A DNA stretch of 64,000 bases from Pochonia chlamydosporia 170. Its lineage: Eukaryota > Ascomycota > Sordariomycetes > Hypocreales > Clavicipitaceae. Below are positions 36,230-46,784 of the stretch, one piece after another (position 1 is the stretch's first letter; every line of letters starts with the position of its first letter). The stretch lies in the NCBI RefSeq assembly GCF_001653235.2, contig NC_035792.1, positions 1,240,001 through 1,304,000 of the forward strand, read 5' to 3'. The notes beneath the pieces are model-generated. The model searched no databases, was not told the origin of the DNA, and saw nothing but the letters and a program-made list of their open reading frames with translations. A program made the position numbers and the translations under genes.

Positions 36230-37684
36230 ATGGCCAAAAGAAAGAGACAAGCCGTCAACGGCAGCGAGCCTAGAGTCGCAGACGCCGCACCGTCCAAAAA
36301 ATCTAAAGCGACCGCGCCCACAACAAAATCTAAGCCATCCCGATCCCTCCAGCCAGAGACGCTGCAGATCGTGGTAGGATCCTACGACCAAGTCCTCCAC
36401 GGCTTAACCGCTACGGTGTCCAACGAAAAGGCCGAATTCGCAGATACTTTCCTCTTCAACGCCCACAACTCCGCTATTCGATGCGTAGCTGTATCCCCGC
36501 CGTCAGCGCCTGTCCCCGGCCAAACGCAAAAGGTGCTCCTAGCCTCGGGAAGCACAGACGAACGAATCAACATCTTCAATCTATCAGCACACCCTCCGAG
36601 TAGGAAGAACCAAGATCTTCTAGCCAAGGTTGCACCACGGCCGATTCTCGAGAACCCCAAGAACAGAGAACTGGGGACGCTGTTACACCACACGTCAACG
36701 GTGACGGCCCTTCGATTTCCGTCGAGATCAAAACTTCTCACCGCGAGTGAAGACTCGACTATTGCGGTTGCTAGGACGAGAGATTGGTCGGTATTGAGTA
36801 CCATTAAAGCGCCTATTCCACAGCCTCAGGGGAGACCGAGCGGTGATACTGCGCCATTCGGCGGCACACCCTCTGGTGTGAATGACTTTGCTATTCATCC
36901 TAGCATGAAGCTGATGATTAGCGTGAGCAAGGGAGAAAAATGCATGCGGCTGTGGAACTTGGTTACGGGAAAGAAGGCTGGCGTTTTGGGTTTCAGCAGG
37001 GACATGCTGTATGAGATTGGGGAGGGACGACACTCTACTGGAGAAGGGCGGAAGGTTGTCTGGGGAAATGTGGATGGTGCGGATGAGTTTGCGGTAGGGT
37101 TTGACCGCGATGTGGTGGCCTTTGGGATGGACAGCGTGCCCAAGTGTCGCGTTATGACGGGACAAAGAACAAAGGTCCACCAATTTACATATCTTACGGC
37201 CGATGAGACGTCATTGTTGGCAGTTTCCACCGAGGACGGAAGGATTCTATTCTTTTCTACAAAGGAGGATGATTTATCACCGCCTGAGGAAGCCAATGGC
37301 AAGAAAGGAACGCTACCTAATGCCAAGTTGGTGGGCTTTGTGGGTGGGAAGCCAGAGGGAGTGTCCGGACGGATAAAAGATATCGTTGTTTTACCAAGCA
37401 CGCTTAATGAGGGGGTTTTGTACTTGGTCGGAGCAAGTAGCGAGGGCAAAATTCGCGTTTGGACGCTACAAGCAAAGAAGTTGGCTGCGGCTGCTACGAA
37501 GGGGAACGCTGCTGAGAAACCGATTGGAAAGTTGGTTGGTACATTTGAGTCGGAGAATCGTATTACGTGCCTAACTGGGTATGTGATGATTCCTAGGCCA
37601 GAGGGGGCAGAGGATAGCGAGGATGAGGTTGAGGTTGTGGAGAGTGAGGAGGAAGAGGATGATGATAGTGAGGAGGATGAGTAG
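36230..37684 (+). CDS. mak11: WD40 ribosome-biogenesis protein MAK11 (PAK1IP1-like)
   Basis: Intronless, 484 aa from MAKRKRQAVNGSEPRV; an in-frame Met 31 codons earlier was rejected because it adds an odd hydrophobic leader before the basic nuclear N-terminus. The N-terminal 50 residues are Lys/Ser-rich (nuclear/nucleolar signal). WD40 repeats follow, visible as 'LLASGSTDERINIFNL', 'LLTASEDSTIAVA', 'KCMRLWNLVTGKKAG' and 'GKIRVWTLQ'. The acidic C-terminus (runs of E/D to the stop) is common in nucleolar assembly factors. The opening 'LQIVVGSYDQVLHGL' and the gap after 'LLHHTSTVTALRF' match the MAK11/PAK1IP1 family, which acts in 60S subunit maturation. Family assignment is from recognised motifs and overall layout. 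Confidence 0.85.
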   Translation: MAKRKRQAVNGSEPRVADAAPSKKSKATAPTTKSKPSRSLQPETLQIVVGSYDQVLHGLTATVSNEKAEFADTFLFNAHNSAIRCVAVSPPSAPVPGQTQKVLLASGSTDERINIFNLSAHPPSRKNQDLLAKVAPRPILENPKNRELGTLLHHTSTVTALRFPSRSKLLTASEDSTIAVARTRDWSVLSTIKAPIPQPQGRPSGDTAPFGGTPSGVNDFAIHPSMKLMISVSKGEKCMRLWNLVTGKKAGVLGFSRDMLYEIGEGRHSTGEGRKVVWGNVDGADEFAVGFDRDVVAFGMDSVPKCRVMTGQRTKVHQFTYLTADETSLLAVSTEDGRILFFSTKEDDLSPPEEANGKKGTLPNAKLVGFVGGKPEGVSGRIKDIVVLPSTLNEGVLYLVGASSEGKIRVWTLQAKKLAAAATKGNAAEKPIGKLVGTFESENRITCLTGYVMIPRPEGAEDSEDEVEVVESEEEEDDDSEEDE

Positions 37685-39826
37685 TGTAAATGTTACAATA
37701 CCAGATGTTACTATTGCGTGGATAAGAATATGCTGCTATACTTAAGCGTGTTTCTGAAAATTCATGTATTCGGTTGGATTTACAGATCTGGAAGTGCTAT
37801 AAAGGAGAAACACTTCTACGTCAACATTATGCCCAACAAGTGAGGCACATTATGGCGGCGAATATTTGAAACAAAGGGGGAAGTTCTCCTTTTTTACCTA
37901 ATATTCCTCAAGATTTAGCGTTGTATCCCCTTGGATTGTTGTACAGATGCCTTTACCTTGCCATGCACTTGCCAGTGCGGACATGGTGCTAGCGTTGTGT
38001 TGTAATTTCGCGGGCCGGTGGGTGGTTAAAATATATCAATTTACGGGCCGTCGCCATATAATTACATACATGTACTAGGCTCTATTGTTCTCGGACGATT
38101 GCCACGAGGCAAGTTGTGTCATATAATCATTAAAAGTCGTCAGACATTGACCACAATGGCATTTGTTGCGACATGATAGGTGCCAGCCATTTACATTACT
38201 GTGCTGAGAGTTGTGGTGGTTGGAGAGTGCACATGTGTCTGATTACTTGGTGGTTGGTGAGGTTCTACGGGTCAACGATAGATGTAAACGGAAACCCGTC
38301 ATTCTGGACTCATTGGTGAACTTGTTGCCCCGGATGTGGCACAAGGAGCCACTGAGGGGCAGTTACACATGTGCAGTTGAACAGCGAGGGAGTAAACGCC
38401 GGACCAGACCTCGCCAGGACTCATTCCAGCTGATTGACATCAAATTGGAATATTGCCAGGAAGCTCGAGGTGTCAAAACAGCCACAATCAAGCCGTACAG
38501 CCACTGATCTGCTGTTGTCTCTTCAACAAGGTCCAACCACGCACCACGAGACACTCAGGGAGCTGCAGTGTCATGCAGCGGCGTCCAATCACAGCCAGCA
38601 GAAGGCGGGAACTTGACAGAGATTCGCATGTGTGCCCACCATCTCTTTCTGTTCGCAGGCTTTGGCTGCATTGCATTTCGCTTCGACTTCAAGAGTCACC
38701 AATTCTTTGTTTACACCAGCCTCTGTTGAGTAGCCTTGAGGGGCTGGGCGAACTTGTCCGGTGCTCGTTTTGTGGTCAACTGTGCTTGCGTGAATAGGTA
38801 CCGACTGAAATGGGTGAGAGAGTGACTGCTCACTTGTTCTTCAAATGTTGACTTTCCATGACCCTTCTTTTCAACAATTCAATCTTGACAAGTCAATAAA
38901 TGCCAAACGTCCACTACGAAATCTTCCGTGTATATTTTTTTTCCCCTTATACCCGCCCTTGGGTTCATTTTACGTCTCTCGACCTGGTCCGCGTCCAAGG
39001 AGCTCTTGAGACATTGACCTGCTCTCTCCATTCCTCGACGGACGAACGAATGGTAACATTTGAACCACTTCCTTCTAGACCAACCAAACATCGACGGAAC
39101 CGGGCCACTCCATTCCTCCCGCCCACACACAACATACCAAACAAGGTTGGGCTGAAGAGGTCAAGACCAGACCACACTCCGCACAACAACAAAGCTGCCC
39201 AGCTATTTCCACCTCATCATCTCTATTTTGAACTGTTCTCACACATCACGGCCTCTGTTCAATTTACTCTACCGTCAGCCAACAAACACTGCCTTGTTGC
39301 CTAGCCTTGGAGCTGAAGTCTACGGAGTACCACGCCCTTGATTCATGCACCATCTAAAAGCGGACCATCCGATGCCCATCCGCATTGTTTGACAGCCAGA
39401 GCTCTTATGAAGAGGGCAGCTTGCAACAGGGTTTAGGTGTTTCACAAAAACCGCCGCCTCCACGCCGCCTCTCTGTGTCGGATCAACGTGGGGACGTGCA
39501 AGAGACATTGACGATATAAGCAAAACTCATGATTACCGCCTTGGATATTTGACTTGCCTTTCGCTGACCGCCCGGGGCTTTTCTTCTCTGCATTCCTCGT
39601 TCTTCTCTTTTCACCTGCTCTTTCCAAGCACCTACTCTCTTTTACGTCAAGAACCTCAACTCTTGTCGAAATCAAATGCTCCGAGTCACGCCTCCTTCAA
39701 AAGACGACGCATAACACTCGCCGTGGACCTGCGCCCACGCGCCACATCAAAGACCCCAAAACGGCCGGGGTTGCGACGTCGATTTAATCAACCAACCATC
39801 TCCACTCCCAGCGCCTCAAAGCAACC
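37685..39826. other. Intergenic region (2.1 kb)
   Basis: Between MAK11 and the coiled-coil gene, both on +. Pyrimidine-rich stretches just before 39827 suggest a long 5' UTR. TACGGAGTA at 39321-39329. No supported gene. Confidence 0.45.
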
Positions 39827-41341
39827 ATGCTGAGCTCTCCGTCCCCGGTAAACGGGCAATCTTCCCCATGCCGAACCCCCGTCCAGGGGGAAGATGGGTT
39901 CTCCAACAGCCCTGAGAGCACGCCTCGATCTGCTTCTTCTGCAGGCGTAACCAGCGTTGGTAAAACCAGGTCTGGTTCGAATTGTTCACCAAACGCAGCA
40001 TCCGGTGGACGACAGGCGTGGGTTGAGCCAGCTTCGCCGACAAGGCAGTCTCCGTTGCGTAAATCTACGGTTCCAGGAGACGACGAAAGCTCGGACGACC
40101 AGGAGTCGTTGGCAAGTCCTTCGCGATCTACCCTCGAATCTTTGCGGAGACAGCGGGCGAAAATGTCTTTGACGGGCGATGGGAGGTCCAGAGGGGTACC
40201 AGAGGGATCTCATTCTCGGCCTGGTGCGTGGTCGATGAGACGCAATAATAGGGTCGTTGCAGAGAGTCCGGCGGAAGTCCAGACGACATCACAGGAATCC
40301 ACACCAACCAAGTTGAGAAGCTCTCCCGCCACTGCAAATGCATCTTCAACCGCAGCGAATACTGCCCGGTCAAAAGTCACCTCTCCGGCGTCGGCATCCC
40401 GATTTTCCTTCTTCAACATGGCATCGACGTTGAAGGGTCTCGCGTCAAGTCCGGTCTCAGTGCCAAAGGACGATGAGCTCATGAACCTCGACATCGATGC
40501 CGCGCTATTCCCCGGCGGTCCGCCTTCCGACAGTGAACCCTTCTCACCCGCTGCATTCAAGAATTTACAAATGAATGCCACGGGTCTGCTGCGAAAATTC
40601 CAAGCAGCCTACCAAGACAAAGCCATTGCGTGCCAGGAGCTCCGCGCCGAGCGAGATGCGCAAGAAGACGAGAAAATCGAAGTGCAAACCCGGACAGCCC
40701 ACCTAAAGATGCAGCTAGAAGGCATGGCACAAAAAGCCGCAGAGACAGAGGCCATGATGCAAGCACTCATGGAGGAACTTAATCGGGAAAAGAGACTTCG
40801 TGCTGAGGAAAAATCAGCTCGAGACAACGGCGTCATGTCCTCTGGCATGTCGACCATATCCGAAGACCTAGGCGTCGAAGACGACCAAAGGAAGAAGTAC
40901 CGCCGGCGAAGCAGCGGAACGACCAAATCTGATGAGGCGGGCTTTGATACCGATGACGAAAGTATAGATGAAGTCAGCGTGTTTTCGAGGTCGCGCAGTC
41001 CTACACTCGGTGCAAGTATATCTGACGCCAACTCCGAGATCCCAAGCCAAAGCTCGGCAACAACTCCCAATCCTAAACCCGCTATGCTCGAACCGCCACG
41101 TCCTACGCGCCAATCACAACCCCAAATGTCTGCTTTTCAGAAACTCTTCAAGGGTATATCTGGTGAATCTGAACGGATGGGTGTGCAGACCTGCCAGAAT
41201 TGCAAGGGCCAAGATGCGAGCGTGGCGTGGGACACGGTCGGCCTGCTGAGGGATGAGAATAGGGGGTTGAAGCAGCGGGTTGGGGTATTGGAGAGTGCGG
41301 TGGAGGATTGCCTAGACGCGGTTATGGGGGTGAATTTGTAG
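39827..41341 (+). CDS. Uncharacterised coiled-coil protein with C-terminal CxxC
   Basis: Single exon, 504 aa, start in the context CAACCATGC. Residues 1-235 are disordered and Ser/Thr/Pro-rich with many SP and TP sites, suggesting phosphoregulation. A strong coiled coil covers about 245-335 (KFQAAYQDKAIACQELRAER, then 'MMQALMEELNREKRLRAEEK'). A basic/Ser-rich segment (KKYRRRSSGTTKSDE) and 'FSRSRSPTLG' follow, and the end has CQNCKGQD with a last short coiled coil (LLRDENRGLKQRVGVLESAV). No catalytic domain, signal peptide or membrane span. The layout suggests a cytoskeletal or polarity scaffold, but I do not recognise the family and give no function. Confidence 0.85.
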   Translation: MLSSPSPVNGQSSPCRTPVQGEDGFSNSPESTPRSASSAGVTSVGKTRSGSNCSPNAASGGRQAWVEPASPTRQSPLRKSTVPGDDESSDDQESLASPSRSTLESLRRQRAKMSLTGDGRSRGVPEGSHSRPGAWSMRRNNRVVAESPAEVQTTSQESTPTKLRSSPATANASSTAANTARSKVTSPASASRFSFFNMASTLKGLASSPVSVPKDDELMNLDIDAALFPGGPPSDSEPFSPAAFKNLQMNATGLLRKFQAAYQDKAIACQELRAERDAQEDEKIEVQTRTAHLKMQLEGMAQKAAETEAMMQALMEELNREKRLRAEEKSARDNGVMSSGMSTISEDLGVEDDQRKKYRRRSSGTTKSDEAGFDTDDESIDEVSVFSRSRSPTLGASISDANSEIPSQSSATTPNPKPAMLEPPRPTRQSQPQMSAFQKLFKGISGESERMGVQTCQNCKGQDASVAWDTVGLLRDENRGLKQRVGVLESAVEDCLDAVMGVNL

Positions 41342-42289
41342 CGGTGTCTGAAGATGTAGGCATTATAGATTATTTGTTGCTGTCGGTCTGGTACTTGGCA
41401 GCTTGGGCGTTTCTTCTGTTGCTGGAATAGATTGGATGGATGGGGGACTTGTGATGATATCATGATTGTAGATGTGGTGCATATACCCTATGATAAATAT
41501 TGAGGTTTGTTTTATTCATGTGGCATTGAGTTGTGCTTCTATTATTGCGTGGCTTGTTCAGGTGTCTGTGTTTCTCAATCTTTGGTCAAAGCGATGGAAC
41601 TTGGCAGGTATAATGTCCACCGTCAACTATAGTAAAATATGACTCCTAACAGGCATTCTCGGTATGAGGGTGCAATTTGTGGATGAGTGTCTTTGTAGCC
41701 ATGGAGCAAGCGCAAAGCTTGGCAAAACTCAAAGCCTATATGCTCATTCGTACTTTGGCATTGCCCTTACGTGAGAAGGACCTCAATCAGAGTGTTGGTT
41801 AGCTTGTAACTGAGAGATCATGAGACCTATGTACGCGGTAATCATCTCTAGCATTTGTAGACACTATTTTCAGCACACGTGTCTCGTGTGAATGACCTTA
41901 ATCAGAGCGTTAGTTTGGCCCGTAACTGAGGGTTCACCAGGCGAATACACGCGCAAGTCATCTCTACCAGGTGTAGACACTAATTTCCGCATGCATGTCT
42001 CCAGGAGACTATCGTCCCAGCAGACGAAGCCGTGCCAAACACCGTATATTTCACAAAGAGATCGGACAGCAAGTACCTCTCAACATTTGGGAGTATTCGT
42101 CAATATTTCTATTGTTCAGCTCATAACCCCGAGCCAAGGGTAAACAAAGAAAAAGCCGGCTACTCTGGCCGCCATATATGTACATGATTCCTGGTCCTCC
42201 GCCCTCATTTCGGGGTTGTACACATTCCCTCCTCTCTCGAGTTCGATATCGCCATTGCCCCGTCGCATCCATCTTTATTTGTTGTATAG
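41342..42289. other. Intergenic region (0.95 kb), convergent 3' ends
   Basis: Between the coiled-coil gene (+) and the complex I subunit gene (-). Contains two loosely similar stretches near 41756-41885 and 41886-41990 (both with ACCTNAATCAGAG-NGTTNGT and GGTNTAGACACTA-like words), a possible imperfect ~110 bp tandem duplication. No gene seen. Confidence 0.4.
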
Positions 42290-42724
42290 TTAGTGGTGAG
42301 CCTCGCCGTGATGCTCGTCCTGCATGAAAAAGTGCTCGTAGACGCAGTACCCGGCAAAAGCGACGGTGGCTGTGCCAAGGCCAGGCAGCGAGCCCTTGAA
42401 GCGGTTGAATCGAGAGAAGGTGCCGGTGTATCTCCAGGCCTCACTAGATCATGTTAGCATTGCATTGTCGCTTCGTATCGATGCGGGCATGTGACGCACG
42501 CTCGCTCCCAGGGGTCGTATCGCGGTTGGCCGGCAGACTCTTTGAACGCTCGCATGTTGAAGCCTGTGATGTTGGCCTTGGAGCCGCGGGCCGCTCGGAG
42601 TACTCTGTTGCGCGATGTTAGCTCTGGTCAAGTCGGACTGCCTGTGGGCAGCTGGGAGGCTGGGGTCGACGGCTCGCTCCCATAGACAATCAATTGTAGT
42701 GAGTTCGTACCGTGTAGGAAGCAT
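42290..42724 (-). CDS. NDUFB3: Complex I subunit NDUFB3/B12 (NADH:ubiquinone oxidoreductase)
   Basis: Three exons, 42724-42711 (only 14 nt), 42604-42500 and 42443-42290, encode 90 aa; introns are 106 and 56 bp. The joins read MLPT-R-VLRAARG and DPWERA-EAWRYTG. Recognition rests on the B12 signature PRYDPWERAEAWRYTGTFSR, followed by the single membrane span GLGTATVAFAGYCVYE and a His-rich tail (HHGEAHH). This accessory subunit sits in the membrane arm of mitochondrial complex I. The tiny first exon and short coding length make the gene easy to miss. Its promoter is shared with the CAF1 side. Confidence 0.9.
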
Positions 42725-43457
42725 CGTTTCCAATTGAGTCGCCTACGACCTGTGGTGACGGAATTGGCGAGTTGATGAGGAAAGTGGTTTGGCTAGAGGT
42801 TATTCACAGTGCTCGGTGGTTTGCTTGGGATCCGCTGGAATACACGGTCGCTCATTCGTCGTTGGCCGGAACAACGTAGTTGCTGCTTTCCGGTTGTCAG
42901 CAACCGCCGCATCTGCCAAACTCCAGCTGCCGCGCACGGACCATCTGCAATTGGGCTGCAAGGCAAGCGTCAATTGGATCTTCCAGTCGGTCTGGCTTTA
43001 GCCTTGCCTATCGTGCAACCAGAGGAACCTTGACCACATCAACCTCATCACATCCAACCCAAAACTCAACCATCCCTCTCCCACCCCGGCTCTCGGAGGC
43101 GTCTTACGAAAGGTATCCTGCCAACGTCTGCTAGCTCGGCACCGCTGCAGATAACAAAATCTACAGGTGTTCACATTTCGACCGTTTGGCGACCACAGCA
43201 GCGATACTTTTCCCTTGACTCCGACCGATCGAATCTGCACGAGCAGGCCCATCTGAATCCTGTGTGTTAAACACCTCTACAAAAACTCAGATTGTGCGAT
43301 TTTTACGACAGCGGACACGCAACTTTAACTCTCTTCCTCAGCCACCTTTGCGGCGTGTTTGGAGTTTTCAGACCTGGGAGATTTCTCTGCCGTCCAGCCT
43401 TGGAGCAGTTGTAGTCCTCCCTGGACACTGCTTTACTCGAATCTCGCGCTGTTCTCA
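42725..43457. other. Divergent intergenic region (0.7 kb)
   Basis: Lies between complex I B12 (-) and the CAF1 leader (+). A pyrimidine-rich stretch occurs near 43330-43450. It probably holds both promoters. No supported gene. Confidence 0.4.
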
Positions 43458-44360
43458 ATGAGCAGTAATCCAGGCCAGTAGGCAGGGCCAGGGCGCCAAT
43501 CATCTAGGCGAGAACATCACGTTCAGCAAAGGATCGCACACAGGAATCATCGAGAGATACACCAAGGGTGGACTGAATTAGAACGCCTGCAAATCCAACA
43601 ACAAGCACTTATACGTCGGCTTGAGAGACAACGGACGCAGTCTCAACGACAACAAGATCGGCGACGACAGCAGCAGCTTTCGCAACAAGGAAGGGAACCT
43701 CCCCCAGGATAGCATCCGCTTCCACCACATCACCCTCCTTATCCACATCGTCCTGTTCCTTTCCCGCCGAGCGAAGGGCAGCAAACAATTCCGTCATCTT
43801 ATTTGCACTCCCATCCCCTTCATACCCCTCCTCACACTCCTCACGCAGTCGGACCTCCTCCTAGTCTTTCGGTCCAACCAGGAGGTGCATATTCATTGTG
43901 GCAGCAAGTCTGGCAACCGGAGAGACAACGATCAATTGCACCCCAGCCGACAAGACCTCGCCACCCATCAACGGCCCGTCTTCGTCCAGGAGTCTCGCCA
44001 TTCAGTCCCAGTCGACCGTTAGTGCTTCCTCAGTCACGAGCAACGTCTGGACAGAATCCGCCTCGACATCGAACTGGTTGGTCGACGCCAAATCTGACAC
44101 ATCCGACATCATCAAATCATCTGGATCCACCACGAGCCAATCCACTTGTCCTCGGTTACCGTTCAGGACAAGAACAGCCGACACACACACACAGCATCGC
44201 AGATTCGATACATCTTCTTCCATCTCGTCAGTTTCTGCAACAATCTGACTTGACACCACCCCCCGACGATCGAAACGACGGCTAGGGCCCGTACTATCAA
44301 CATCCGTTCGAACCTCACTCCGCGTCTACATACAATATCCCGCCACAAAATCTGGAACCA
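43458..44360 (+). other. Q/P-rich open frame broken only by three TAG codons, in phase with CAF1
   Basis: From ATG 43458 the frame that continues into CAF1 is open except for TAG at 43479-43481, 43710-43712 and 44283-44285; TAA and TGA do not occur. The 76-codon and 190-codon segments between them read like disordered coding sequence (LQIQQQALIRRLERQRTQSQ; GGAYSLWQQVWQPERQ). The last TAG is followed directly by GPYYQHPFEPH, which resembles N-termini of other fungal CAF1 proteins. The last TAG could be an intron acceptor (GGCTAG with CTGAC upstream), but I found no donor and start exon that keep frame. It may be leader RNA, missed small exons, or stop readthrough. Confidence 0.35.
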
Positions 44361-45904
44361 ATGCCGCCTCCTATCCGGGGCTTTGGCGCCGGGCCTGGTG
44401 TTGGCGTTGGCGTTGGCGGGCCATTCCATCAGCCCGGATTTCCTTCTCATGGCCAGCCGCAGGGCGGGCCAATGGGTGGCAACCAGTACCTTAATGCCAA
44501 TGCCCAGATAAGTCCATTCGCGGGAGCCAACGGTAATGCCTTTGGTGCTGCAGGACTCAACGGGTCAGGATTTGCTGATTCCGGTTTCGGCAGCCAGAGT
44601 GCTAGAATGGGATTTGCACATGGTCCTAACACGCCAATGCAGCAACCCCAACACGGAGCACAGGTGCAACATGGTGTATTGATGGAGCACCCAACCATGA
44701 GGCCCCAACCTAATAAAGGAAGGATACGAGAAGTTTGGAAGCAAAACTTGGAGGAAGAAATGGCAGTGTTGAGAGAAGTTGTTGATAAATACCCGTATAT
44801 TGCTATGGTAAGCATTTCTCCTTCAAATCATTACCGTGTCAAACTCTTGTTCGCAATGCTAACGGTACTGGACTCAAGGACACAGAATTCCCTGGCGTTG
44901 TTGCCAGACCAATGGGTTCATTTAGAGGGAAGAGTGACTATCACTATCAATGTCTGCGAACAAACGTCGACATGCTCAAAGTCATTCAAATCGGGCTGAC
45001 GCTATTCAACGAGGAGGGCGAGACACCACCTGCGCGACCTGGGCCAGATGTGGGACTTGGGCCCAAGGCCATGAAACTTGCGAGCCAAGGGCCGTTCCCG
45101 TACTCTTGGCAGTTCAACTTCAAATTTTCACTCAAGGACGACATGTACAACGAGAAGTCTATTGAATCACTACAGCAGGCCGGTATTAATTTCGAGCAGC
45201 TTGAGCGAGATGGCATCGACCCCAAAGCCTTTGCTGCACTTCTCATTCCCTCAGGTTTAGTCTGCTTCGACGAGGCCAAGTGGATTTCTTTCCACGGTGG
45301 ATACGACTTTGGGTACCTGACCAAGTTGCTGATCTGCACGCCATTGCCGAATGATGAGGCGCAATTTGACAGCAAGATGAAGCTGTATTTCCCTACAACA
45401 TACGACGTTAAACACCTTATGAAACATGCCATACGCGTACATACGCAGGGATATCCCAATGTTAATGACCCAGCCATCGTGGAGATTCTAAATAAATTTG
45501 AGCACAAGTCTGGGCTGGAGAACATTGCTGAGACCTTCAAAGTCAAACGCATTGGGTCGGCGCATCAAGCCGGGTCAGACTCCTTGCTTACAGGCAAAGT
45601 CTTCTTTCAAATGCGGGATAGGATATTCAACAGACAAATCCCGGAAGACCACATTGGCAGAGTCTGGGGCCTGGGTGTCCCCGAAGGTCCCTTAGGCCCT
45701 ATCACACAGCAAGGCGGCAACGAACACGGGCAGAATGGCGGAGCTCCCAGCACACCAAACCAAGTGCCTGCTGGTCTTGTGGCCAGTCCTGCAGCTACAC
45801 TGAGCCACAACTCCAACGGAGCTATGTCGCAGATGGGTCCCATGACTCCCGGAGGAGGCGGTGGTGTCTTTGGAAACTTTGCCTTTGCCGGCAACAGCAG
45901 ATAG
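44361..45904 (+). CDS. caf1: CCR4-NOT deadenylase subunit CAF1/POP2
   Basis: Two exons (44361-44807 and 44879-45904; 71 bp intron GTAAGC..CTCAAG with GCTAAC branch) give 490 aa from MPPPIRGFGAGPG. This is the DEDD-family 3'-5' exonuclease that shortens poly(A) tails in the CCR4-NOT complex. Active-site residues are visible: D150 and E152 in DTEFPG (right after the splice), D292 in GGYDFGYL, H378 and D383 in SAHQAGSDSLLTG. The N-terminal 115 residues are Gly/Pro/Asn-rich, then 'IREVWKQNLEEEM' starts the domain. A Gly-rich tail ends GGGGGVFGNFAF. The protein frame is open upstream only to the TAG at 44283, and GPYYQHPFEPH before the chosen Met looks conserved, so the real start probably lies in an unplaced upstream exon. 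Confidence 0.92.
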
Positions 45905-46784
45905 GGTTCTGCACACGGATGCCAACTGCCTCCTATGTCATAAGATTTGAGGATCTGACGCGCATACGTGTGTTGCCAAGGCGGTATATGCGTTTGTGTG
46001 TCCCTTTTTTTCGACACGTTTGTCGATAACGAGTTATATTGGTTGATATTAGTTGTTCCGCATGCATTTGGGGTTGGTCGGTCAGGTCATTTCATGCTTG
46101 TCGTCTTTTCTGCCACTGTTGGTACCACCGCGTTTAAGAGTCTCAGCCATTCCGCTGGCTTGCCTCCATTCTTTTAAATATCACGGCCTTTGGAGGTATC
46201 CCTTCCGCCTTGTGGACGGATGCGCGACAAGTGAGGTAGTATTTGAAAGCTACGGCAGAGAAGCAAGTCCCTCGGAAAGGACATTGGAGGAAACAACCGG
46301 TTTCGGAAGTACTGGGACTAGAAATTTCTGGGAGTTATGGACGGAAACAGGGTCGGTTAGGACAAGGAGTGGACGGCAGCGAAGGGCTGCAGCATTGGTC
46401 AGTGGGATTTGTTTACCGCCAAGGAACTGAGCTGAGAGATACAACTGGTCAGGGGAAGTTTGACTAGTGTTATCTATTTTTTTAGTTTCAAAGCGAATCA
46501 TGTATTGTAGCGTCCTGTGTATACTTGGGGTCTCAATATCCCCGAGTGGACTTTCTTACTTAGCTAGTTGAAACCGGGGGAAAAGGATGTAGTATTGTTA
46601 AGTTGAGTGCATTGTGCGACTCTGTGCTCCCTCGCTAAAAGCTGGATACTATAAAAGCTGCCGGAAAATCCGAAAAACGCCTGCCATCCCCCTAGACGCC
46701 ATATAAAATTGAGCGCTACGCCAATACACTTGGATCCTGCGCTCAAAGCAATGATAACAATTTGAACAGCCACAATAAAACAGT
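45905..46784. other. Intergenic region (0.9 kb), convergent 3' ends
   Basis: Between CAF1 (+) and GID9 (-). Short frames only; likely two 3' UTRs. Confidence 0.4.

Noticed and set aside
43621..44022. A 134-codon frame overlapping the CAF1 leader in another phase
   Set aside because: It has no ATG start, reads as random composition and conflicts with the Q/P-rich frame that runs into CAF1.
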